A stretch of DNA of 64,000 nt. Origin: Alloalcanivorax balearicus MACL04 (GTDB lineage: Bacteria > Pseudomonadota > Gammaproteobacteria > Pseudomonadales > Alcanivoracaceae). Each line of letters starts with the position of its first letter. The first letter of the stretch is position 1. Both the position numbers and the translations under genes were made by a program. The stretch is from positions 150,907 through 214,906 of the forward strand of contig NZ_ARXS01000006.1 of the NCBI RefSeq assembly GCF_025532145.1, given 5' to 3'. The notes beneath the pieces are model-generated. The model was not told the origin of the DNA. It was given only the letters and a program-made list of their open reading frames with translations, and did no database searches. This document shows, piece after piece, positions 17,420-25,671 of this stretch.

Positions 17420-18808
17420 TTAGTACTTGTAATGATCCGGCTTGTACGGGCCGTCGACGCTGACGCCGATGTAGCCGGCCTGCTCGGCGGTCAGCCTGGT
17501 CACCACGCCACCAAAGCCCTGCACCATGTACATGGCCACTTCTTCGTCGAGATGCTTGGGCAGCACTTCCACCTTCAGCATCTTTTCCTTCACCGCGTCG
17601 GAATGGTTGGCGTAGCCCTGATCGAACAAGTACATCTGCGCCAGTACCTGGTTGGCGAAGGAGCCGTCCATGATCCGGCTGGGGTGGCCGGTGGCGTTGC
17701 CCAGGTTCACCAGGCGGCCTTCGGAAAGCAGCAACAGAAAGTCGCCCTCCGCTTTGTCGCGCCATACCTTATGGACCTGCGGCTTCACTTCTTCCCATTC
17801 CCAGGTCTTGCGCATGAAGGCGGTGTCCACTTCATTGTCGAAGTGGCCGATGTTGCACACCACCGCGCCTTTCTTCAGAGCCTTGAGCATGTTGGCGTCA
17901 CAGACGTTGAAGTTACCGGTGGTGGTGACCAGCAGATCGGTGTTGCCGAGCAGGTCGCTATTGATGGAGGCGGCGGTGCCGTCGTTGACGCCGTTTTTAT
18001 AAGCACTCACCACTTCAAAGCCGTCCATGCAGGCCTGCATGGCGCAGATCGGGTCGACCTCGGTCACTTTGACGATCATGCCTTCCTGGCGCAGGGACTG
18101 GGCGGACCCCTTGCCCACGTCACCGTAGCCCACCACCAGTGCTTTCTTGCCGGAGAGCAGGTGATCGGTGCCGCGTTTGATGGCGTCGTTGAGCGAATGA
18201 CGACAACCGTACTTGTTGTCGTTCTTGCTCTTGGTGACGGAGTCGTTCACGTTCACCGCCGGTACCTTGAGGGTGCCTTTCTTGAGCATGTCATACAGAC
18301 GATGCACGCCGGTGGTGGTCTCCTCGGTGATGCCGTGGATGTTATTCAGCATCTCCGGGTAAGTGTCGTGAATATAGGCGGTCAGGTCACCGCCGTCGTC
18401 CAGGATCATGTTGGCGTCCCACAGATTGCCGTCGCCGTCGCGGCAGGTCTGTTCGATGCACCACATGTACTCTTCCTCGGTTTCGCCCTTCCAGGCGAAC
18501 ACCGGTACGCCGGAGGCGGCGATGGCGGCGGCGGCGTGATCCTGGGTGGAAAAGATGTTGCAGCTGGACCAGCGCACTTCCGCGCCCAGTTCCTTCAACG
18601 TTTCGATCAACACCGCGGTCTGGATGGTCATGTGAATGCAGCCGATGATACGGGCACCTTTCAGCGGCTGATCGGCACGATACTTGGCGCGGATCGCCAT
18701 CAGTGCCGGCATTTCGGTTTCCGCGATCTCGATTTCCGAACGGCCCCATTGGGCCAGGGAAATATCCGCGACCTTGTAATCCTGCAACGCTTCCGGTTGT
18801 GCGTTCAT
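17420..18808 (-). CDS. ahcY: S-adenosylhomocysteinase (SAH hydrolase)
   Basis: A 462-residue NAD+-dependent enzyme splitting S-adenosylhomocysteine into homocysteine and adenosine. The NAD site is [13 protein letters not shown], and [19 protein letters not shown] is the conserved substrate and cofactor segment; the C terminus ends in the family KPDHYKY. The length fits the form with the approximately 40-residue insertion common in proteobacteria. Two ATGs compete, 18820 and 18808. I chose 18808 ([12 protein letters not shown]) because GGAGAGAG stands 2 to 3 bases past the upstream ATG and correctly before this one. The SAH riboswitch lies directly upstream. Confidence 0.97.
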   Translation of the reverse strand: MNAQPEALQDYKVADISLAQWGRSEIEIAETEMPALMAIRAKYRADQPLKGARIIGCIHMTIQTAVLIETLKELGAEVRWSSCNIFSTQDHAAAAIAASGVPVFAWKGETEEEYMWCIEQTCRDGDGNLWDANMILDDGGDLTAYIHDTYPEMLNNIHGITEETTTGVHRLYDMLKKGTLKVPAVNVNDSVTKSKNDNKYGCRHSLNDAIKRGTDHLLSGKKALVVGYGDVGKGSAQSLRQEGMIVKVTEVDPICAMQACMDGFEVVSAYKNGVNDGTAASINSDLLGNTDLLVTTTGNFNVCDANMLKALKKGAVVCNIGHFDNEVDTAFMRKTWEWEEVKPQVHKVWRDKAEGDFLLLLSEGRLVNLGNATGHPSRIMDGSFANQVLAQMYLFDQGYANHSDAVKEKMLKVEVLPKHLDEEVAMYMVQGFGGVVTRLTAEQAGYIGVSVDGPYKPDHYKY

Positions 18809-18810
18809 TG

Positions 18811-18837
18811 CTCTCTCCATTCGTGGTTAGCGAATGG
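18811..18837 (-). promoter_or_regulatory. Candidate expression platform of the SAH riboswitch
   Basis: On the minus strand CCATTCG, CTAACCA and CGAATGG form a 7-bp hairpin (18817-18837). Its 3' arm contains the GG of the ahcY ribosome site (GGAGAGAG, 18811-18818). Its 5' arm overlaps the last bases of the aptamer. Ligand binding to the aptamer would compete with this hairpin and free the ribosome site. Confidence 0.55.
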
Positions 18838-18906
18838 GCGCCGTTGAAAATGTCGCGCCGTTCCCCCGAGCCTCGCGGCCCTCGCCGCTGCAGCGCCCCT
18901 CGGGGG
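18835..18906 (-). ncRNA. SAH riboswitch
   Basis: Read on the minus strand, the 17-bp-away leader of ahcY contains CCCCGAGGGGCGCTGCAG, later GAGGCTCGGGG, and CAACGGCGCCCA. These are the three conserved segments of the S-adenosylhomocysteine riboswitch (GAGGnGCGCUGC, AGGCUCGG, CAACGGCGCUC), in the right order and spacing. It lies between the metK stop (18924) and the ahcY start. The known class is an ON switch: bound SAH raises expression of ahcY and its operon partners. Confidence 0.93.
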
Positions 18907-18923
18907 AGTGGCGGAGTCCGTCG

Positions 18924-20072
18924 TCAGAGCGCGTTCTTCAGCACGTCCGCTTTGTCGGTGTTTTCCCAGCTGAAGCCTTCCCGGCCGAAATGGCCGTAGC
19001 TGGCGGTGGGACGGTAGATCGGACGGCGCAGGTCGAGCATTTCGATAATGCCGCGCGGACGCAGATCGAAGTGCTCGCGTACCAGTTGCGCGATCTTGTC
19101 GTCGCTGATCTTGCCGGTGCCGAAAGTGTTGATGGCGATGGAGGTGGGCTCGGCCACGCCGATGGCGTAGCTCACCTGAATCTCGCACTTGTCGGCCAGG
19201 CCGGCGGCGACGATGTTCTTGGCCACGTAGCGGCCGGCATAGGCGGCGGAACGGTCCACTTTGGACGGATCCTTGCCGGAGAAGGCACCGCCACCGTGGC
19301 GCGCCATGCCGCCGTAGGTATCGACGATGATTTTGCGTCCGGTCAGACCGCAATCCCCCATCGGGCCACCGATGACGAAGTTGCCGGTGGGGTTGATGTG
19401 ATAGAGCGTATCCTTGTGCAGCCAGTCCGCCGGCAGCACCGGTTTGATGATCTCTTCCAGCACCGCTTCGCGCAGATCGCTCAGCTTGATCTCCGGCGAG
19501 TGTTGAGTGGACAGCACCACGGCTTCCACCGCCACTGGCAAACCGTTCTCGTAGCGCAGCGTGATCTGGCTCTTGGCGTCCGGGCGCAGCCACGGCAGGG
19601 TGCCGTTCTTGCGCAGTTGCGCCTGGCGCTCCACCAGACGGTGAGAGAAATAGATCGGTGCCGGCATCAGCGTGTCGGTTTCATTGGTGGCGTAGCCGAA
19701 CATCAGGCCCTGGTCACCGGCGCCGAGATCTTTGTTGTCCGCCTCATCCACGCCCATGGCGATGTCCGCGGACTGTTTGCCGATACCGTTGAGCACGGCG
19801 CAGCTGGCACCGTCGAAGCCCACATCGGAACTGTCGTAACCGATATCCAGGATTACCTGGCGGACGATGTCTTCCAACTCCACATAGGTATTGGTGCGCA
19901 CTTCCCCGGCGACCACCGCCATACCGGTTTTTACCAGCGTTTCCACGGCCACGCGGGCGTGGGGATCGTCGGCGATGATGGCGTCCAGAACCGCATCGGA
20001 AATCTGGTCGGCCATTTTGTCCGGGTGGCCTTCGGAGACCGACTCGGAGGTAAAGATGCTGTATTCACTCAT
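18924..20072 (-). CDS. metK: S-adenosylmethionine synthase
   Basis: A 382-residue enzyme making SAM from methionine and ATP. It has the family landmarks [20 protein letters not shown] near the N terminus, [12 protein letters not shown] (about 117-128), and [19 protein letters not shown] (about 257-275), all with the catalytic His, Lys and Asp residues. Length matches the E. coli enzyme (384). The ATG at 20072 has GAGGGAG about 10 bases before it. It sits 45 bp behind sahR, and 115 bp separate it from ahcY, with the riboswitch in that gap. Confidence 0.97.
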   Translation of the reverse strand: MSEYSIFTSESVSEGHPDKMADQISDAVLDAIIADDPHARVAVETLVKTGMAVVAGEVRTNTYVELEDIVRQVILDIGYDSSDVGFDGASCAVLNGIGKQSADIAMGVDEADNKDLGAGDQGLMFGYATNETDTLMPAPIYFSHRLVERQAQLRKNGTLPWLRPDAKSQITLRYENGLPVAVEAVVLSTQHSPEIKLSDLREAVLEEIIKPVLPADWLHKDTLYHINPTGNFVIGGPMGDCGLTGRKIIVDTYGGMARHGGGAFSGKDPSKVDRSAAYAGRYVAKNIVAAGLADKCEIQVSYAIGVAEPTSIAINTFGTGKISDDKIAQLVREHFDLRPRGIIEMLDLRRPIYRPTASYGHFGREGFSWENTDKADVLKNAL

Positions 20073-20117
20073 TACCGGTTTACTCCCTCGATTGGGGGTT
20101 GACGTTCCACACGGACC

Positions 20118-21116
20118 TCAGAGTCTGTTGTCGATCTCTGCGCCACCGCGTTGAAAACTGCGCACCTGTACCTGGAACCCGTTGCGCAGGGCCAGGAACA
20201 AACTATCGCGCAAAACCAGGCCGGCACGACCAGCCCAACTCACCAGATCGGCTTCGTCGAAGCCGAGCCAGAAATCACCGCAGGCCTCCACGGCCCACTT
20301 TTGGTTATGACGACACAAATCGGTGACCACCACCACCCCGCCCGGGGTTAATTGCTGGGCGGCGGCCTGCAAAGCGGTGGCGGGGGAGGCCAGATGATGG
20401 AGTACCATGTTCATCACCACCGCGTTCACCGGCGGCAATGCCGCTCCCGCCTCCGGCCATTCGCCCAGTACCAGCCGCACATTGTCCAGGCCCTGTTCCG
20501 CCACTTCCCGGCGGGCTCGCTCCAGCATGGCTTCGGCGTGATCCAGGGCCAGCACCTGCTCGAAACGCTGTGCCAACGGCACCAGGAAACGGCCGTCGCC
20601 GGGCCCGATCTCCAGCACCGTGTCGGTGCCGCCCGCGGCCCGATCCAATAACTCGCAGGCCTGCTCGGCGTACTGCTCGTGCTCGGCGATCAGGTCCTGA
20701 TGGCGGGCCAGATCGTCCGCGTGGCGCACGAAAAACGCCCGGCTCTGGGCCGCGCGCTGGGCTTGCACGCCTTTCAGGCGCTGCGCTGTTACCGTATCCA
20801 GCGGGGTCTGATCCAATTGCTCGAACAATGCCCCGTGCAGAGCGCTGGTCTGGGTATCCGCCGGCGGCAGACGGCGCCGATAGAAGATGGAATTCCCCTC
20901 CCGGCGCTTCTCCACCAGACCGGCCTGGGCCAGCACCTTGAGGTGATGGCTCATGCCTGACTGCTTCATGGCCATGATCTCGCACAGCTCCAGCACGCCG
21001 AAGCTGTTCTGGCCGAGCACCTGCAAAACCTCCAGACGCAAGCCGTCACCGGCGGCCTTGAGAAAGACCGTCAGACCGTCGAGTCCGGATTGTGTGGCTT
21101 CAGCGGGTGCTGTCAT
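20118..21116 (-). CDS. sahR: ArsR-type HTH / SAM-methyltransferase-fold regulator (SahR-like)
   Basis: A 332-residue fusion. The first about 90 residues are an ArsR winged helix (LRLEVLQVLGQNSFGVLELCE, then MKQSGMSHHLKVLAQAGLVE read in part). Residues about 150-330 are a class I methyltransferase fold with VLEIGPGDGRFLVPLAQRF, ALDHAEAMLERARRE and MNMVLHHLASP. SahR proteins have this architecture and repress SAM-cycle genes until SAH binds the methyltransferase-like domain. Gene order sahR-metK-ahcY-metF supports that role. An ATCAA/TTGAT palindrome lies 32 bp upstream. The name rests on architecture and context; methyltransferase activity has not been excluded. Confidence 0.85.
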   Translation of the reverse strand: MTAPAEATQSGLDGLTVFLKAAGDGLRLEVLQVLGQNSFGVLELCEIMAMKQSGMSHHLKVLAQAGLVEKRREGNSIFYRRRLPPADTQTSALHGALFEQLDQTPLDTVTAQRLKGVQAQRAAQSRAFFVRHADDLARHQDLIAEHEQYAEQACELLDRAAGGTDTVLEIGPGDGRFLVPLAQRFEQVLALDHAEAMLERARREVAEQGLDNVRLVLGEWPEAGAALPPVNAVVMNMVLHHLASPATALQAAAQQLTPGGVVVVTDLCRHNQKWAVEACGDFWLGFDEADLVSWAGRAGLVLRDSLFLALRNGFQVQVRSFQRGGAEIDNRL

Positions 21117-21147
21117 GGCGGCGAGTGTAGCTTATTGTCGATAGTGC

Positions 21148-21163
21148 ATCAAAATAAATTGAT
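21148..21163 (-). promoter_or_regulatory. Candidate SahR operator
   Basis: ATCAA (21148-21152) and TTGAT (21159-21163) form an inverted repeat with a 6-bp AT-only spacer, 32 to 47 bp upstream of sahR. No equivalent site is seen in front of metK or ahcY, consistent with one operator for the whole operon. Confidence 0.5.
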
Positions 21164-21290
21164 ATAGATGAGGGGCGGACATCCAGCGCACTTCCTGACC
21201 AATATGAACAAAACGCCCAAAACGCAAAGAACGCCCATTATCGCCATTACATTTCACACCTTTTCGGTGGGGGGTAGCGTGCCGGTTGTA

Positions 21291-21308
21291 GAGAAACGCT
21301 TGTTTCTC
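21291..21308 (+). promoter_or_regulatory. Inverted repeat upstream of the porin gene
   Basis: GAGAAAC and GTTTCTC (21291-21297 and 21302-21308) are perfect 7-bp arms with a 4-bp spacer. It lies 82 bp before the porin ATG and is a candidate binding site for the linked CitB-type regulator. This is inference from position only. Confidence 0.35.
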
Positions 21309-21389
21309 CGATCAAAGCCGGGTGGCGTCTCCGTCGCCCGGGTGGCCGGTGCGCTACGGCGCGCATAAACAAAAGAAAAGGAACGCCCG

Positions 21390-22649
21390 ATGATGCGAAG
21401 CTCCATGACCGTGGTGCTGGTGTTTGTTGGCCTCTGGCTGAGCGCCGGAGTCCGCGCCGACGATGATCTGTCCCGCCTCAAGCAGCAGATCGAGGAACTG
21501 AATCAGAAGGTCGATGCGCTCAGTCAGCGCGAAACCGCGCCCTCACCCTGGGACGGTCTTGAGATCGGTGGTGCCCTGCAACTCGACTACAACCATTTCG
21601 ACGGCGCCTACAACGCAACCCATGAAGGGCGTACCGGCTCTGACTTGTTCCCTCGTCGGGTGCGCGCCTATATCGGCTCCGAGCACGGTGACTGGGACTA
21701 CAAGCTGCTGATGGACTTCTCCGAGGATGCCGAGATCGTCATGGCGCGTCTGCGCTACAACGGTTTCGAGCGTGGCCCGGTGGTCCAACTGGGGAAACTG
21801 CGTGAGGACATTTCGCTGGAAGCGTTGTCCAGCAGTGCCCATCTGGTAATGATCGAGCGGTCCAGTCTGGCCAACACCGTCTCACCCTATTTTCGCTGGG
21901 GCGCGTCGGCTTATCAGTTTTTCCCTTCCAATGGCCTGCGCTATGCCTTCGGCGTGTATAAGAACGACGCCTTCGGTGACAGTGGCAAGGACGACAGCGA
22001 GCGTCTCAACTACGCCACCAGTGGCCGGCTCACCTGGGCCCCCAAGCGTGATCAGGGGGAAGTGCTGCATCTGGGACTCTGGGCCTCCTACCGGGACATG
22101 TCCGGCGATGAGCTGAGCGCGTCCTGGGCCCGGGGCGAGGTTCGCGAGACGCCCGTCAGACTGGTGGATTACGCCGCCGGTGGCGCGCCGGTGGCGGTGG
22201 ACCACCTGACTCAGCAAGGGCTGGAGCTGGCGGCCCAATGGCACAGTCTGCTGTTCCAGGCGGAATACGCTCGCCGTGAACTGAGTACCGAGGATAGTGC
22301 CTCCGACCTGGACGGCCGCGATTTCGACGGCTATTCCGCCTCCCTCAGTTACTTCCTGACGGGGGAATCCCGCACCTATAAGGCCAGCCAGGGCGTATTC
22401 CGGCAGCCGGACGGTGTGCGCAATGCCTGGGAAGTGGCGGCCCGTACCTCGCGGGTGGACGCCAGCAGCGCCAACCAGGGTACCGACGTCACCAGCCACA
22501 CCCTGGGCCTGTCCTACTACTACGACACCAATCTGAAATTCATGCTCAATCTGATCCGCTCCCGGGTCAGTGGCCCCGGCGCGCCCGCGCTGGTGGGCGA
22601 TGAGCGTGATGCCAATGCCGTGGTGTTGCGGACGCAATACCAATTCTAG
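21390..22649 (+). CDS. Outer membrane porin of the tricarboxylate uptake operon
   Basis: A 419-residue porin resembling the phosphate-selective porin O/P (OprP-like) family. It has a signal peptide (MTVVLVFVGLWLSAGVRA), a short coiled-coil segment (DDDLSRLKQQIEELNQKVDAL, about 25-45), as in O/P-type porins, then a 16-strand-type barrel with WDGLEIGGALQLDYNHFDG and a C-terminal aromatic residue (TQYQF). It is 9 bp from tctC, so it probably supplies the outer-membrane step for the tctCBA uptake system. AAAAGGA lies before two ATGs (21390 and 21393). The substrate specificity is not readable. Confidence 0.82.
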   Translation: MMRSSMTVVLVFVGLWLSAGVRADDDLSRLKQQIEELNQKVDALSQRETAPSPWDGLEIGGALQLDYNHFDGAYNATHEGRTGSDLFPRRVRAYIGSEHGDWDYKLLMDFSEDAEIVMARLRYNGFERGPVVQLGKLREDISLEALSSSAHLVMIERSSLANTVSPYFRWGASAYQFFPSNGLRYAFGVYKNDAFGDSGKDDSERLNYATSGRLTWAPKRDQGEVLHLGLWASYRDMSGDELSASWARGEVRETPVRLVDYAAGGAPVAVDHLTQQGLELAAQWHSLLFQAEYARRELSTEDSASDLDGRDFDGYSASLSYFLTGESRTYKASQGVFRQPDGVRNAWEVAARTSRVDASSANQGTDVTSHTLGLSYYYDTNLKFMLNLIRSRVSGPGAPALVGDERDANAVVLRTQYQF

Positions 22650-22658
22650 GAGGTTGCC

Positions 22659-23636
22659 ATGACGTTGCCTGCTCACGCCGGTTGCCGGCGTCTGTGTCGC
22701 GGTCTGCTGGTCCTGTTGATGATGCTCGGTGCCGCGACGGTCCGGGCGGATCTCCATTTCCTGGTGCCCGGCGGTCCCGGCGGCGGCTGGGACACTACCG
22801 CCCGGGCCGCCGGTGAGGCACTGATCAAGTCCGGCCTGGAGAGCAATGCCTCGTTCCAGAACATGTCCGGTGGCGGGGGCGGCCGCGCTATTGCCTACAT
22901 GATCAAGATGGGTACCAAGCAGGGCGATATGGTGATGATCAATTCCACCCCCATCGTGCTGCGGGCCCTGTCCGGGCAGATCCCCAACAGCTTTCGTGAT
23001 CTCAAGCCGGTGGCCAATCTGATCGCCGACTACGGCGCCTTCGTGGTGACCGCCAACTCGCCTTATCAGAGTTGGAAGGAAGTGATGGAGGCTTACCGCC
23101 GCGATCCCCGCCTGGTCAAAGTGGCCGGCGGTTCCGCCCGCGGCAGCATGGATCACCTGGTGGCGGCGCAGGCGTTCCAGGCCTCCGGTGGTGACGGCCG
23201 CAAGCTGGCATACATTCCTTATGATGCGGGTGGCCAGGCCAAAGCCGGGTTGTTGTCCGGAGAAGTACAACTGCTGTCCACCGGTTTCAGTGAAGCGCTG
23301 GAGCTGATGCGCTCCAGTGATGCCCGCATTCTCGCCATTACCGCGCCGGAGATCATCGCCGACTACCCGGAGATTCCGACCCTGAAATCGCTGGGTTACC
23401 CGATGAGTTTCGTCAACTGGCGGGGGCTGTTCGCCGCTCCGGATACCCCGGACGAAAAAGTGGCGGCGTACTCCGAAGTATTCCGCAAACTGCTCGAGAC
23501 CCCTGAGTGGGAAGCGGTACGTAAGCGCAACGGCTGGCTCAACAACTACGAGACGCCGGAGCGATTCCTCGAATCCCTGGAGCAGCAGGAAGAACAGATG
23601 GCGCGAGTAATGCGTGATCTGGGCTTCATTCGCTGA
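22659..23636 (+). CDS. tctC: TctC-type periplasmic binding protein
   Basis: A 325-residue periplasmic solute-binding protein of the tripartite tricarboxylate transporter (TTT) family. It carries a Sec signal peptide (GLLVLLMMLGAATVRA), then FLVPGGPGGGWDTTARAAGE, the family's ligand-loop motif, and later GSARGSMDHLVA and GLFAAPDTPDEKV. It captures citrate-like or other carboxylates in the periplasm. AGGAGG sits 6 bases before the ATG at 22659. It is followed by tctB and tctA and preceded by the porin, all on one strand with short gaps. Confidence 0.93.
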   Translation: MTLPAHAGCRRLCRGLLVLLMMLGAATVRADLHFLVPGGPGGGWDTTARAAGEALIKSGLESNASFQNMSGGGGGRAIAYMIKMGTKQGDMVMINSTPIVLRALSGQIPNSFRDLKPVANLIADYGAFVVTANSPYQSWKEVMEAYRRDPRLVKVAGGSARGSMDHLVAAQAFQASGGDGRKLAYIPYDAGGQAKAGLLSGEVQLLSTGFSEALELMRSSDARILAITAPEIIADYPEIPTLKSLGYPMSFVNWRGLFAAPDTPDEKVAAYSEVFRKLLETPEWEAVRKRNGWLNNYETPERFLESLEQQEEQMARVMRDLGFIR

Positions 23637-23646
23637 AGGAGGGGCT

Positions 23647-24111
23647 ATGTCCGTCAGCAAAGATCGTATCGGTGCCTTTCTGTTTCTGGTGTTCTCCTGT
23701 GCCTATGGCATTTACGCCTGGCAAATTCCGTTGCTGCCCACCGAACAGGGCATTTCGGTCAGCGCGTCGACCTTGCCGAAAATCTATGCCGTGGTCGGTG
23801 TCGTGGTAAGCCTGCTGGCGCTGGCCGGATCCTTCCTGCAACAAGCGACACGGCCGCAAGGCAGCTCCGGTGCGCTGGCGCTGGGGCGCACGGCGCTGCT
23901 GCTGGTGTTGATGGTGCTCTACGCCCTGATGCTGGATCCGCTCGGCTTCCTGCTGGCCACCGAAGTGTTCCTGCTGGCCGGCTATCTGCTGATGGGCGAA
24001 TACCGTCCGAAGGTGCTGTTCTGGGCCTCGGTGCCGGTGGTGGTGGTGTTCTGGTTGATCATGACCCGTGTGCTGGGAATCTACCTGGCGCCGGGCACGC
24101 TGTGGAGCTGA
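23647..24111 (+). CDS. tctB: TctB small membrane subunit
   Basis: A 154-residue membrane protein with four hydrophobic segments, the small subunit of the TTT transporter. Features are the N-terminal IGAFLFLVFSCAYGIYAW (helix 1), LPKIYAVVGVVVSLLALAGS and DPLGFLLATEVFLLAGYLLMG. The ATG at 23647 has AAGGAGG 5 bases upstream; the longer frame from 23614 is inside tctC. It sits between tctC and tctA, 10 bp and 4 bp from them. TctA and TctB form the membrane complex. Confidence 0.88.
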   Translation: MSVSKDRIGAFLFLVFSCAYGIYAWQIPLLPTEQGISVSASTLPKIYAVVGVVVSLLALAGSFLQQATRPQGSSGALALGRTALLLVLMVLYALMLDPLGFLLATEVFLLAGYLLMGEYRPKVLFWASVPVVVVFWLIMTRVLGIYLAPGTLWS

Positions 24112-24115
24112 GACC

Positions 24116-25642
24116 ATGATAGAAGGCATGTTGACCGGTTTGTCCGCGGCGTTGAGCTGGCAGGGCATCCTCTACGTAATGATGGGGTGCCTAGTGGGCA
24201 CCTTTATTGGCATGTTGCCGGGGCTGGGGCCGATCACCGCCATCGCCCTGATGATTCCGGTGACCTACAGTATCGACCCTTCCTACGGCATGATCCTGAT
24301 GGCCGGGGTGTACTACGGTGCGATTTTTGGCGGCTCCACCTCGTCGATTCTGATCAATGCGCCGGGGGTGGCCGGTACCGTGGCGACCTCTTTCGATGGC
24401 TACCCTTTGGCGCGCAAAGGGCAGGCCGGCAAGGCGTTGGCGCTGGCCGCCTACGCTTCATTCTCCGGCGGTACCCTGGCGGCGGTATTCCTGATGGTGG
24501 CGGCGCCGCTGCTGGCCAAGGTGTCGTTGAGTTTCTGGTCGGCGGATTATTTCGCGCTGATGGTCATGGGGCTCACCGCCATCGCCGCGTTCTCCAATCG
24601 GGGCCAGTTCCTCAAGGCGGTGATGATGACCCTGCTTGGCATCATGCTCGCCACGGTTGGTATTGACCCGTCCTCCGGCGCCGAGCGGTTCACCTTCGGC
24701 TCCAGCGATCTGCTCGACGGCATCAGTTTCCTGCTGGTGGCGATGTCGATCTTTGCCTTGTCCGAGGCGCTCTCCGGCGTACTGCGCCCGGACGGCAAAA
24801 AAGCGCCGGCGCCGTCCTCGAAAATGGGTGATCTGCGCTTGAGCAAGGAAGAGATCAAGGACGTGGCGCCGGTGATCGGCCGTTCCTCCATTCTTGGTTT
24901 TCTGATTGGCATTCTGCCCGGTGCCGGTGCCACCATCGCCAGCTTCCTGGCCTACGCCACCGAGCGGAATCTGGCCCGGGGTGAGAAGAAGAAACAGTTT
25001 GGCCAGGGTTCCCTGCGTGGCCTGGCGGCGCCGGAAACCGCCAACAATGCTGCCTGTACCGGCTCCTTCGTGCCGCTGCTGACACTGGGTATTCCCGGCT
25101 CTGGTACCACCGCGGTGATGCTTGGCGCTTTGATTGCCTACGGACTGCAACCCGGTCCGTTGTTGATGCACGATAACCCGGACGTGTTCTGGGCGGTGAT
25201 CATGTCCATGTACGTGGGCAACGTGGTGCTGCTGTTCCTCAACCTGCCGATGATCCCGTACATCGCCAAGACACTGGCGCTGCCGAAACCGCTGCTGACC
25301 GTGCTGATCCTGTTCTTCAGCCTGATCGGTGTGTATCTGGTGTCGTTCAATACCTTCGACCTGTATCTGATGGTGGGCTTCGCGGTGTTGTCGCTGATAT
25401 TGCGGCAGTTGAATTTCCCCATGGCACCGTTGATTCTGGGCTTTATTCTCGGCGGCATGCTGGAGAGTAATTTCCGCCGGGCGATGATGATCGCCGACGG
25501 TTCCATCGCGTTCCTGTGGGAGCGGCCGCTGACCCTGTGCATCACACTGGTGTCCCTGGCGCTGCTGCTGGTACCGCTGATGGACTTCCTGCGTGGACTG
25601 AAACGGCCGGCGCCGGAGGCGGAGCTGTCCGATAACCTGTAA
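24116..25642 (+). CDS. tctA: TctA large membrane subunit
   Basis: A 508-residue transporter with about twelve hydrophobic helices, the large subunit of TTT systems. Characteristic motifs are GMLPGLGPITAIALMIPVTY near the start (about 34-53) and GVYYGAIFGGSTSSILINAPG (read in two parts, about 61-81). The corresponding repeat at about 262-340 has GILPGAGATIASFLAYATER and TLGIPGSGTTAVMLGAL. I start at the ATG at 24116 (MIEGML), which is 5 bp past the tctB stop. Energy comes from a proton or sodium gradient in known members. Confidence 0.94.
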   Translation: MIEGMLTGLSAALSWQGILYVMMGCLVGTFIGMLPGLGPITAIALMIPVTYSIDPSYGMILMAGVYYGAIFGGSTSSILINAPGVAGTVATSFDGYPLARKGQAGKALALAAYASFSGGTLAAVFLMVAAPLLAKVSLSFWSADYFALMVMGLTAIAAFSNRGQFLKAVMMTLLGIMLATVGIDPSSGAERFTFGSSDLLDGISFLLVAMSIFALSEALSGVLRPDGKKAPAPSSKMGDLRLSKEEIKDVAPVIGRSSILGFLIGILPGAGATIASFLAYATERNLARGEKKKQFGQGSLRGLAAPETANNAACTGSFVPLLTLGIPGSGTTAVMLGALIAYGLQPGPLLMHDNPDVFWAVIMSMYVGNVVLLFLNLPMIPYIAKTLALPKPLLTVLILFFSLIGVYLVSFNTFDLYLMVGFAVLSLILRQLNFPMAPLILGFILGGMLESNFRRAMMIADGSIAFLWERPLTLCITLVSLALLLVPLMDFLRGLKRPAPEAELSDNL

Positions 25643-25671
25643 TACTCACCCTTGGCTGGCCGGGAGGAACC

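Noticed and set aside
16454..18847. A 797-residue frame antisense to metF-ahcY
   Set aside because: It is a mirror of the high-GC codon bias of the real minus-strand genes; no domain or ribosome site supports it.
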